NCBI GenBank assembly: GCA_928721915.1
Contig: CAKMVZ010000002.1
Location: 1 to 64,000 of the forward strand
DNA from: an uncultured Clostridia bacterium
GTDB taxonomy: Bacteria; Bacillota; Clostridia; TANB77; CAG-508
DNA: 64,000 nucleotides
Direction of reading: 5' to 3'
The position numbers were made by a program, and so were the translations under genes. Shown one piece after another: positions 17,411 to 26,567 of the stretch. Below the pieces are notes generated by a model. It was not told the DNA's origin. It saw nothing but the letters and a program-made list of their open reading frames with translations, and made no database searches. Position 1 is the first letter of the stretch; each line of letters begins with the position of its first letter.

Positions 17411-18614
17411 TTATGGTAAATAAGGCATTGGATTTACACAATTTGCGAATTTTGAGCCTGGAGTTCTTATTTCAAAATGTAAGTGAGGCCCTGTAACATT
17501 TCCTGTTGCTCCTGAATTTGAAATCTGCTGACCTTTTGAAACAGTTTGTCCTGTGCTTACTAAAACGCTTGTATTATGAGCATAAAAACTATAAATATTA
17601 TTTCCATGATATATTTCAACATAATTTCCATAAGCTCTTGAATATCCTGTATCAACAACCTGTCCATCTCCAATAGAATAAATTGGTGTTCCTTTTGACA
17701 CTCTAAAATCAATACCTGTATGATATCCTAAAGTCCAATATTTTCCACCTACTCCATATAAAGTTCCTAGTGTATTAGGGTTTGATACTGGCCAGCCAAA
17801 TCCATAAGAGCTTGTTCCTCCTCCACTTAGGCTAGAGCCTCCTGAAGATGAACTTCCTGAATTATTTGATGCAGCTAATTTTTTATCATACTCTTCTTTT
17901 AACTTTTTAATTTGATTACTTACAGCTTTTTCTTGAGCATTTAATTCTTCTAATTCTTCTGTAAGTTCAGCTTCTTCTTTTGTTAAGCTAGCAACTTTAG
18001 TTTCTTTTTCGGCTTTTGCTGTTTTTAAAGAATTCTGAGTTGTTTCTAATTCTGTTTTATTTGCTTCTAATTGAGATTTTGCAGTTTCTAAGTCAGTTTT
18101 TGCAGTTTCTAATGCAGCTTTTGAATCACGTATTGATTGAATTAAATCTGCATCATATGTAGCAAGCTCTGAAATTAAATAGTATTTTGATATAAAATCT
18201 GTTAAATCATCAGATGATAATAACAAATCAATATATGAAGTTTGTCCACTCATATATAATGATACTAATCTTTCATCTAATAATTTTTGCTTTTCTTCTA
18301 TATCTTTTTGTGTATTAGTAATTTCTTGTTCCTTATTTGCAATTTCAGTTTCTTTTTCAGAAATTTGTGAATTTAAAGATGAAATTGAATCTTCATATGT
18401 ATTTATTTGACTAACTAAGTCTTGAACCTCTTTAGCAGCATCTGATAATTGTGATTTTACTTCATCAATTTCATCTTCTTTATTAGAAATCTGATTATTA
18501 ATATTATCTTTTTGATCTTCTAATTCACTCTGAGTTGCAGCAATTGTCTGAATTCCGAAAGCATCCTAAAATTAAAGTAATAATCAAAATGACACAACTA
18601 ATTTTTGTTTTCAT
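17411..18614 (-). CDS. Secreted coiled-coil M23 peptidase (PcsB/EnvC-like), one CGG +1 site
   Basis: The 400-residue joined product has a signal peptide (MKTKISCVILIITLILGCF, then GIQTIAATQSE), a long coiled coil (about residues 25-230), a serine/glycine-rich linker and a C-terminal LytM/M23 domain with the zinc ligands in YHTGIDFRV and HLHFEIRTPG. CGG at 18555-18557 interrupts the signal peptide region; skipping the C gives Gly20 and joins signal and coiled coil. The start ATG (18614) has GGAGAG six bases upstream. Such proteins cut or activate cutting of peptidoglycan at division. The zinc site looks complete, so it may be an active endopeptidase. Confidence 0.9.
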
Positions 18615-18641
18615 AAGTAACTCTCCTTTTTATCTTTTAAA

Positions 18642-20097
18642 TTAAGCTACGCCAGTTTTTAATCGTAAAAATTTTGCTTTTATTGTATTTATAATTCTAT
18701 ATAAGAATTTATCTTTAAGTAAAAATAGTAAACCAACATAAACTATAACTCCAACTATGCATTGTAAGCATAGTGAAGCTAAGCCTGCTTTTATAAACAA
18801 TTTAGTTATAGAACAAGCTATAAACATAACCGTACTTGCAAATAAATATTTTACAAATAATTGTATTATTGGTCTCCAATTAATATTCTTTCTTACATAG
18901 AAAATTTGAATTCCATCTACAACTATTTGTGAAATTACTGTTGCAATAGAAGCTCCAATTGATTGCCATAAAAGTATAAATATATAATTTAAAATTAAAT
19001 TAGTTAAAACTCCAATTGCAACTGAAATTGTATATTCTTTCTGCCTTTTTGTTGGAAGCAAATACTGCGTTCCAATAACATTTTCTATTCCTTGAAGAAC
19101 TAACATTGGTGAAAATATCATAATTAGTATTGCTGCCTTATCATATCCGACTTCCAAAGAATAATGGAACAAAAGATGTTGCAACACTTGCAATTCCATA
19201 CATCATAGGAAAAGAAATAATAAAAACAAAATTAAATGAATTTTTTAAATAACTATTAATTTGTTTTTTATTACCATGAGCATATGTATTTGCCATTCTT
19301 GGAACCATAACAATTCCAAGAGATGTAACAATTGTTAATAAAACTCTTATTACTTTTTGAGATTGCTCATAAAATCCTGTTTCAGATTTATCTGCAATTA
19401 AAGCTCCTAACATTGTTGTATCTAATAAATTATATAATTTATTAGTAACTTGAGGTATAAACAATAATAAAATTGGAATAATATGTCTTCTAAAAGTAAG
19501 TTTTGGAACTTTTCCACCTTTTAAATATCTTGGCAAATAAAACCAAAGCAATAAATTTCCTAAAAAGTCACCTAAAGAATATATCAATATATATTTCCAT
19601 AAATCTTCACTTGTTTTTACAAAAACAAAAACAAGTGAAACACTTACTATTCTTACTAGAACATTTCTAAGTACTGTCTTTTTAAATTCTTCTATTCCTT
19701 GGAAAAACCAACTAATATCAAACGCTGTTGCAAAAAGTTCAATAAGTAAAATCATATAATAAGTTTGATATTGATCTCCTTTTACAAACCATAAAAAGAA
19801 TACGATTGCAGCAATTAATACTGTTATAAACCTTATTATAATTAATTCAAAAAAAATCTTTTTTCTTTTACGAGGTCTATCTTGTGCATATGCAATTTCT
19901 CTTTGACCATACAAAGAAATTCCTAAAGAACCAAACAAAACAAAATAAGTTACTATTGCATATGTATAACTGTAAATTCCTACTCCATCAGAGCCCAAAA
20001 CTCTTGATAGATAAGGAGTAGTAACAAGAGGAAGTATCAAAATTAAAATTTGATAAACCAAATTATACATATAATTTTTTACTACGCTCTTTTTCAT
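18642..20097 (-). CDS. Oligosaccharide flippase (Wzx-type, MOP superfamily), one CGG +1 site
   Basis: A 484-residue integral membrane protein with about 12-14 segments. The opening NYMYNLVYQILILILPLVTT and PYLSRVLGSDGVGIYSYTYA are typical of polysaccharide flippases that move lipid-linked repeat units outward. CGG at 19147-19149 breaks the frame at VPLFFGS; the +1 reading gives Gly317 and continues YDKAAILIMIFSPMLVLQGI. The second ATG (20097) is chosen because AAAAAAGGAG lies five bases before it. It leads the polysaccharide cluster that extends to 26431. Confidence 0.9.
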
Positions 20098-20276
20098 AAT
20101 AACTCCTTTTTTCATATAGTTATTTTAATTAATTTATCAAATAAAGTCAACTACTTAGTAAACATAATTTGCTAATTTTTTACAATATTTTTTATAAAAA
20201 ATATATAGATATTTATAATAAAAATCATAATTTTGGTAAATATTATTATTAAATCATTTTAAGGAGGTTAGAAAAT

Positions 20277-20457
20277 ATGACTAATAAAGAACTTTTGTAT
20301 ATTGAAGATGCATTAGGTCATGAAGAATTTTTAAAAAATAATGCTTGCAAAGCTTCACGGAAACTTGCAAGATCCAGAACTTTCTAATTATATGAAGCAA
20401 TTAGAAACAAAACACACAGAAATTTATAATAAACTTTTTGGATTATTACAAAATTAA
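20277..20457 (+). CDS. Small spore-coat-associated protein next to CotF, one CGG +1 site (plus strand)
   Basis: A joined 59-residue protein MTNKELLYIEDALGHEEFLK, then LQDPELSNYMKQLETKHTEI, to TAA at 20457. AAGGAGG lies nine bases before ATG. The CGG at 20358-20360 is in frame (codon 28); unshifted reading ends after nine more codons, while the +1 reading gives Gly28 and a protein resembling the small partner encoded before CotF-like genes. It is the only recoding site on the plus strand, so it shows that the extra C follows the sense strand rather than the assembly strand. Confidence 0.75.
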
Positions 20458-20485
20458 TTTTAAAAATATGAAAGGAGCAAATTTT

Positions 20486-20734
20486 ATGGAAGATAGAGAT
20501 ATAATGGAAGATCATTTATTAACTTTAAAAGGTGTTTGTGACTTATATATGCACGGAGCAATTGAGTCTACAACAAAAGAAGTTCACACAGAATTTAAAA
20601 ATGCTTTAAATGAAACTTTAAACATTCAAAATAAAGTTTATAATTTAATGTCAGCAAAAGGTTGGTATCAAACAACTCCTGCTGAACAAACTGAAGTTGC
20701 AAAAGCAAAACAAAAATATTGCCCTACAAATTAA
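20486..20734 (+). CDS. CotF-family spore coat protein
   Basis: An 82-residue protein. The EDRDIMEDHLLTLKGVCDLY opening, the central helix and the end NLMSAKGWYQTTPAEQ match the CotF spore-coat family (four-helix ferritin-like fold). The ATG at 20486 has AAAGGAG about nine bases upstream. It follows the small partner gene by 28 bases and ends at a bidirectional terminator. It suggests that the organism belongs to a spore-forming lineage, though CotF-like proteins also occur in non-sporulating Clostridia. Confidence 0.8.
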   Translation: MEDRDIMEDHLLTLKGVCDLYMHGAIESTTKEVHTEFKNALNETLNIQNKVYNLMSAKGWYQTTPAEQTEVAKAKQKYCPTN

Positions 20735-20749
20735 TTAACACATTAAAAA

Positions 20750-20783
20750 TAAGACAGTTTAATTTATAGTTTAAACTGTCTTA
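20750..20783. terminator. Bidirectional terminator between CotF and the pyruvyl transferase gene
   Basis: Arms AAGACAGTTTAA and TTTAAACTGTCTT with a T-rich run on the plus strand and an A-rich flank on the other side fit termination of the two convergent genes. Confidence 0.85.
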
Positions 20784-20801
20784 TAAATTTTTTATTAAAT
20801 T

Positions 20802-21881
20802 TTAATTTTTCTTTTCTAAAACTTTATCTAGTTTTTCAAATTGCTTTTCAGCATTTTTCTTAATATTTGTAATATCAAATTCATAATTTAAATTTTCTTT
20901 TAATTTACTAAAATTAAAATCTTCTAAATGTCTTATATCAATGATCTTTCCACTAAATTCTAAATCATTAAAAGTATTTATGGTTTTATCACTATATGCA
21001 ATAGGAATTATTTTTTTTTCTAAAACAAGACCTAAAATATTTGCATGAAATCTACTTCCTACAATAACTCTAGAGTCGGCTAAATAATTTAAAGCTTCAT
21101 TAATGTTATCATGATAATTATAAATTTCAATTTTTCCTTTTAAATTACTATCTATTTTACTTAAAATACTATTAATAGCCTCTTCGTCTCCTTCCCTCTT
21201 ACAAAAAGACATAAGACTAATTTTATATTTTTCTTTTTCAAAAAAGTTAATTATTTCAATAATTTTTTCTTCATATTTTTCTTTATATTCTAAACCTACT
21301 TTTTTTCCAGCATTAATTACAGAAATTATAACTTTTTTGCTATTTTTTTTTATAATTTTTGATGTATCTAAAGTAAAAACTATGTCTTGCGCATATCTTA
21401 CATTTTTTAAACTACTAAATAAATCATATGATGCTTTTTCCCTAAAACAAACATCTTCTGCTTTAGAAAAAATATTATTTTTTACTAAAGATAAAAATTC
21501 TTCACTTTTATATGGACCAAAATTACAACCCAAAATATAATATGGAATATAATTTTTTAAATATTGTTTTGATTTACCCTGCCAATAATTTTTTTTTAGA
21601 CTCTCTATAAAAATTGAGCCACCCACTTCAACTTCTAAATCATATTTTTTCTTATCCTTACTTTCACAAAAACTATGTATATTTAAGATTTCTCTTAATA
21701 TCTTATCCAAAGTTCTTTTAAAAAAGTTTGATTCAAAAACTATATTATCTTGATTTTGTAAAGGCTTATAATTACTATAATATGTATAAAAATTATTTTT
21801 ATATCTATTCAAAATTATAAATGCAAATAAATCATCGCCTAAATTATTTGCTCCAAAAAATTTTAAAAGAACTTTTTTCAT
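20802..21881 (-). CDS. Polysaccharide pyruvyl transferase family protein
   Basis: A 359-residue protein. The opening KKVLLKFFGANNLGDDLFAF and the later VGSRFHANILGLVLEKKIIP with a final SDKTINTFNDLEF are the fingerprint of the polysaccharide pyruvyl transferase family (CsaB-like GT-B fold). Members add pyruvate ketals to surface sugars, but some act on other substrates. It is the last gene of the polysaccharide cluster in transcription order before the CotF pair. No frame problem. Confidence 0.82.
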   Translation of the reverse strand: MKKVLLKFFGANNLGDDLFAFIILNRYKNNFYTYYSNYKPLQNQDNIVFESNFFKRTLDKILREILNIHSFCESKDKKKYDLEVEVGGSIFIESLKKNYWQGKSKQYLKNYIPYYILGCNFGPYKSEEFLSLVKNNIFSKAEDVCFREKASYDLFSSLKNVRYAQDIVFTLDTSKIIKKNSKKVIISVINAGKKVGLEYKEKYEEKIIEIINFFEKEKYKISLMSFCKREGDEEAINSILSKIDSNLKGKIEIYNYHDNINEALNYLADSRVIVGSRFHANILGLVLEKKIIPIAYSDKTINTFNDLEFSGKIIDIRHLEDFNFSKLKENLNYEFDITNIKKNAEKQFEKLDKVLEKKN

Positions 21882-21901
21882 TTAAATATTCTCCTTAAAA
21901 T

Positions 21902-22982
21902 TTAAAATAAAATTGATTCATATGGGTATGTTTCAGATAAACCTAAATATATATATGAATACCACCAATAAATTCCAAGCGCACTAATAAACAATACTAT
22001 ATCCCTTGTTCTTTTCTCTTCTTTTAAATAAAGAGCATAAGGACATAATAAAATATATGAACTTAAAAAATACCATGCAATTCTTGTTACAAAAGTTGAT
22101 CTCATTCCAAATTGTAATAAAGCAAAATCTAAAATAACAAAAACTATAAACTGCCATTTATATTCATACTCTTTTTTTAGCATTCCTTCATATATTAAAA
22201 ATGCTATAAAAAATATTCTTAAAGCTTCATCTAAAAAGTTTATATTTAATCCATCTTTATCCATATATGATAAAAATTTGCTTCCAAAATGAGTTTTTGA
22301 TGCACAGAATTCTAAAATTGGATTATAAAAAATAAAGCATATAATTAAAATAACTAAACCTGTTATTAAAACTTTTTTATTTTTTATAAATGGCAAAATT
22401 AATACTACTAAAGCTGTAATATGAAATGTAGCTGCAATTAATACACTTATAACAAATCTTACATATTTTTTATCAAATAAATTTCTTAAATTTGCAAAAA
22501 CTATAAAAACTGCTATGCATTGCCTTACTATATTAAAAGTTCTATTATAGAAAAGCAAACAAAATACTGTTACACCAAGCCACATTGGAAATTTATCTTT
22601 AAAGTTATATAAACCTTTAAATAAACATACGCAAATTATAAATTCCAAAATAAACATTAAAACATTTAGATTATCTGTAAATCTAGAAACTATAAAGCTT
22701 AAAAACATATATCCTGGTTCAACTCTAAACTTTCCAGAATTAATCATATCAAAAAAACCGATCTGAATCAGAAGCTAAATTTAAAATGTTTTTTACATAT
22801 ATTTTTACATCTGTTCCAATATTTTCAGTTCTTAAGCCAGCTAATAAACTTAAAATAATTATTGGTATAATAAATAAAAGAGTAAATAATATTTTTTTTG
22901 ACTTTTTTGTTTGTTTATTTAAAAATTTTTCTATAATAAAAGTTAATAATATAACTATTATAAATATAATAATATAAATCAT
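21902..22982 (-). CDS. EpsG-type polysaccharide polymerase (Wzy-like), one CGG +1 site
   Basis: A joined 359-residue protein with about ten membrane segments. The pattern LSLLAGLRTENIGTDVKIYV near the N-terminus and repeated hydrophobic helices match EpsG/Wzy-like polymerases, which link repeat units outside the membrane. CGG at 22758-22760 follows LASDSD; skipping the C gives Gly75 and FFDMINSGKFRVEPGYMFLS. Unshifted reading ends after two residues. AAGGTG lies before ATG. It lies between glycosyltransferase and pyruvyl transferase genes of the same operon. Confidence 0.85.
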
Positions 22983-22994
22983 TTTTTCACCTTT

Positions 22995-23979
22995 TTAAAA
23001 TTTTATTTTAATTATTATAAATATCAAAAAATATAATTTTCTTTCTAATAAAAAATAAATAATCTTTTGTTTTTTATTTAATAAATTTTTATCTATTTTT
23101 TTTATATAACTTGAATATATGCTATTTTCTAATTTATCTTTTAATTCTTTTGAAAAATTAAGCTCTTTTCTTTTAATTAAGTTAATCATATATCCGAATA
23201 AAAAATTCAAAAACTATAATATTTTCATATTTTTCAAGTTCTTCTTTTTTATTAAATTTATTAAGTAAATTTTCTAAAGAATTAATTCTCAAAGTATCTT
23301 GAAAATATAAATCATTATAAAATCTATGTACAGCTGACTCATTAGTTACATTGTAAACATATATAATATTTTTAAATATTTTATATGTTTTTACATACAT
23401 TAAATATTCAAAATTAAATAATCCATCTTCAAATAATTTTAAATTTGGAATAAATCTTATATTATTATTTTTTATAATTTCTGCTTTATAAATTTTTCCC
23501 CAAACACTTCTAGGATTACTTACGATTTTTCTACTTTCATTATTATCAATTAAAATTTTAGATTGAATATCATAAATACTTAAGTCTATTTTAGAATTTA
23601 AAATCACATTTTCTAAACCATTTTTATATTTATAATTTCCAATAGCGAAATCAACATTTTCTATATTTTTTACTAATAATTCAATTGTATTTTCAAATAT
23701 TTCATCATCTGAATCAATAAAAACTATAAATTTACCATTAGAATTTTCAATTCCAATATTTCTTGAAACTGAAACCCCTTTATTTTCTTCATTTAAAAAC
23801 AATTTAAATCTTTTATCCATATTTTTTTTACAAATTTCTACAGTTTTATCACTAGAAAAATCATCTATAAGTATAACTTCAAAATTTGAATATGTTTGTT
23901 CTTTTAAATTTTTAATTAATAATTCAATATTAGATTCACTATTATACATAGGAATTATCACAGAAACTAATGATTCCAT
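22995..23979 (-). CDS. Family 2 glycosyltransferase, one CGG +1 site
   Basis: A joined 327-residue GT-A enzyme. The start VSVIIPMYNSESNIELLIKN, the nucleotide-sugar site VILIDDFSSDKTV, the DXD-like FIDSDDEIFENTIE and NPRSVWGKIYKAEII are classic for family 2. CGG at 23194-23196 lies after VFEFFI; +1 reading gives Gly262 and continues YMINLIKRKELNFSKELKDK to TAA. It probably adds one sugar to the surface repeat unit. Spacing to the neighbouring genes is short (12-16 bases). Confidence 0.88.
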
Positions 23980-23995
23980 TTATTCTCCCTAAAAT

Positions 23996-25145
23996 TTATT
24001 TATAAAATTCTTTTCGGATTTTATCTAATTTTTCTACATCAAATTCTTTTATTTTTTCAAAACTATATTTTGACATTTCTTCTAATTCATTTTTATCAAT
24101 ATTTTCTAAAATATTTACAATTTGTTTAACATTTCTTTTCTTAAAAATATCTTTTTTTCTTACAATTTCTGGTATACCACCTGTTTTTGAACCTATAACT
24201 GGAAGTCCCATACTTAGTGCTTCTAAAACTGCTCTTGGTAATCCTTCTTGAAGACTTGGTTGAACATAAATATCCATGTCATTTAAAAATTTAAAAATTT
24301 TATCATGTTCAATAGATCCGAACAAATATCACATCATTTTGAACATTTTCTTTTTTTGCTATTCGTTTTAATCTTTCATTACTACCATTACCAACGAGAT
24401 AATATTTAAATTTATATCCTTTTTTATTTAATCTCGAAATTGCTTTTATAACATATTCTTGGCCTTTTGATTTTAATTCCACATTTGCTACTGTACAAAT
24501 ATTTAATTCATCAAATTTCATATTTTTTAATCTAGATAATCTATTTTTTAAAACATTTTCACTAGATTTTTCCAAAATAACATCAGAACAAGAAAAAACT
24601 TGTCCATTAGTTGGATATCTTTTTTGTAAAAAATCTTTTGTTACATATAAAACTTTTGGAGCTACTTTTAAACATTTTTTTGTTTTTAAATACATAATTG
24701 GAGCAATTATTTTTCCTAATTTATTTGTATGATTTAAATATCCATCTAATGGACAAGCTACCATTTCTATTCTATAATCTTTATTTAATTTATTGCATAT
24801 TTTACAAGCCATAATTCCTAATACACTTGGCATTCTAATAATTATTACATCTGCATTTTTAATAAGAGATAATAATTCAGAATTTATTTTTTTCTTATTC
24901 TTAACTGCGTCAGGTATTTTACTATAATTTTTAATTGGAATAACATTTACTTTTTCTCCATTTGTAATTTTATAACCATTTATATCTCCCTTTACATTTT
25001 TCTCATCTTTATATCTTGTAGATACTGTTATTTCTTCATAAAAATTTAAGTATCTATTTTTAAAAAAATCATAAGTAAGAGTCATACCAAAATAATCATT
25101 ATTTTTCTTTACCAATAACGTATCAAAAATAAATAATGCTTTCAT
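23996..25145 (-). CDS. Family 4 glycosyltransferase, one CGG +1 site
   Basis: A joined 382-residue GT-B enzyme. The donor-binding motif of the family, PSLQEGLPRAVLEALSMGLP with the two glutamates seven residues apart, lies after the CGG at 24318-24320; the region before it (ICTVANVELKSKGQEYVIKA) belongs to the same domain. Skipping the C gives Gly276 (FVGSIEHDKIFKFLNDMDIY). Without the shift the enzyme would lack its sugar-nucleotide site. Part of the polysaccharide cluster. Confidence 0.9.
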
Positions 25146-25171
25146 TTTATGCCTTTCTTTTTTAATAATTT

Positions 25172-26431
25172 TTAATAATTTTTCATAACTTTATCAATTT
25201 TTTCTAATATTTCTTGTTTTAATTCAGGAACTTTTGTATTTAAATAATTAATAATTTCGGTTTTATTATTTATACATCTATCAATTTTACTAATTAATTC
25301 ATCTGATGTTACTGTATCAATTTCTAAAACATAATCTTCTAAACCAACTATTTCCATAATTCCATTTGTTTTTTTCTCATAAGCAATAACAATATTAGGA
25401 ATTCTCATACTTGTAGCAAAAATATTTGAATGCATTCTAGTTCCAATAAAATAATCAAAATTTCCAATTAAAGTTTTTAATTCTTCTGGGGACAAATCAT
25501 CTTCAATTATTACAATATTTTTCTTATATTTTTCAGTAATTAAACCTCTTATTTCTTTTGCAATAATAGTATCATTATTTGTATCAGCAATTACTTGGGG
25601 TACAAATACAAAATAAGCATTATATTTTTCAATATAATTAATCATCATTTTAAAAATAGCTTTTTTGTAATTTTCCATTGCTTCTTTTGAACTAGTTTTT
25701 AAATTTGGAAAATTCCATTTTCTAGCAGTTATTCCAAAAACTATATTTGTATTTTTTCTTATATTTTCAACTAATTCTAATTTTTTAGGTTTTTCGTCTA
25801 TCATAAAAGCCATATCTGGTATTAAATCAAGCTTTTCCTTTTCTACTACATTTTTTAAATAATCATAAGTTATTTTTTCTCTAGCATATATAAAATCCAC
25901 TCTTTTTAAGACTTTTTCCGTGTATCTTTTAATAATTTTCTTTTTTATAGGCTCAATTGAAGTTCCCATAACTATAACTGGTTTATTAAACAATGTATCT
26001 AAATAAATTTGAAAAACATGCATTAAACTATCATATTTTTTACCTCCTAAAAAGCCTCCGCCACAAACTATTATTAAATCACTTTTGCTTAAAACTTTTA
26101 AACTTTCTTCTTTTTCTATTAATTTTTTAAAAGAAATCTTAGATTTTAAAAATATTTTTATCATTCTAAAAAACAGTTTAAAAACAGCTTTAATTTTTCC
26201 TAACTTAGTTTGCTTATATGGAAATGGATTTAAGATATTACTATATACTTTTTTTATACATTTTAAAGTACAATATTTTTCATTATCTATTTCAGGCGTA
26301 AATGATAAAATATTAATTTCAATATTATTCTCTCCATATTGTCTTTTTAAAGCTTCAACTATTCCAAGTAAAATAGCAGCATCACCTTTATTTTTATATG
26401 TATATGCATTAGTTATTGTAATCTTTTTCAT
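25172..26431 (-). CDS. Polysaccharide pyruvyl transferase family protein (second copy)
   Basis: A 419-residue protein. The opening KITITNAYTYKNKGDAAILL, the LIVCGGGFLGGKKYDSLMH loop and the C-terminal FIGTRMHSNIFATSMRIPNI followed by EKKTNGIMEIVGLEDYV are family hallmarks. It starts the polysaccharide operon in transcription order. A second copy at 20802 is only distantly similar, so the two probably act on different sugars or have diverged in function. Confidence 0.85.
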   Translation of the reverse strand: MKKITITNAYTYKNKGDAAILLGIVEALKRQYGENNIEINILSFTPEIDNEKYCTLKCIKKVYSNILNPFPYKQTKLGKIKAVFKLFFRMIKIFLKSKISFKKLIEKEESLKVLSKSDLIIVCGGGFLGGKKYDSLMHVFQIYLDTLFNKPVIVMGTSIEPIKKKIIKRYTEKVLKRVDFIYAREKITYDYLKNVVEKEKLDLIPDMAFMIDEKPKKLELVENIRKNTNIVFGITARKWNFPNLKTSSKEAMENYKKAIFKMMINYIEKYNAYFVFVPQVIADTNNDTIIAKEIRGLITEKYKKNIVIIEDDLSPEELKTLIGNFDYFIGTRMHSNIFATSMRIPNIVIAYEKKTNGIMEIVGLEDYVLEIDTVTSDELISKIDRCINNKTEIINYLNTKVPELKQEILEKIDKVMKNY

Positions 26432-26520
26432 TAAATAAACTCCATTTGTTTAAAAAATTCTTTTAGATTATATCATATCCATATTAAAATATTCAATATT
26501 TTTTTAACTTTTTAAAAAGC

Positions 26521-26558
26521 AAAAAAATAAGTTAGCACTTTTTCTAACTTATTTTTTT
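26521..26558 (-). terminator. Terminator of the LRR-CAP-SLH gene
   Basis: Arms AATAAGTTAG and CTAACTTATT (26526-26553) with T-rich DNA after them on the minus strand, ten bases downstream of the stop codon. Confidence 0.85.
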
Positions 26559-26567
26559 ATAAATAAT

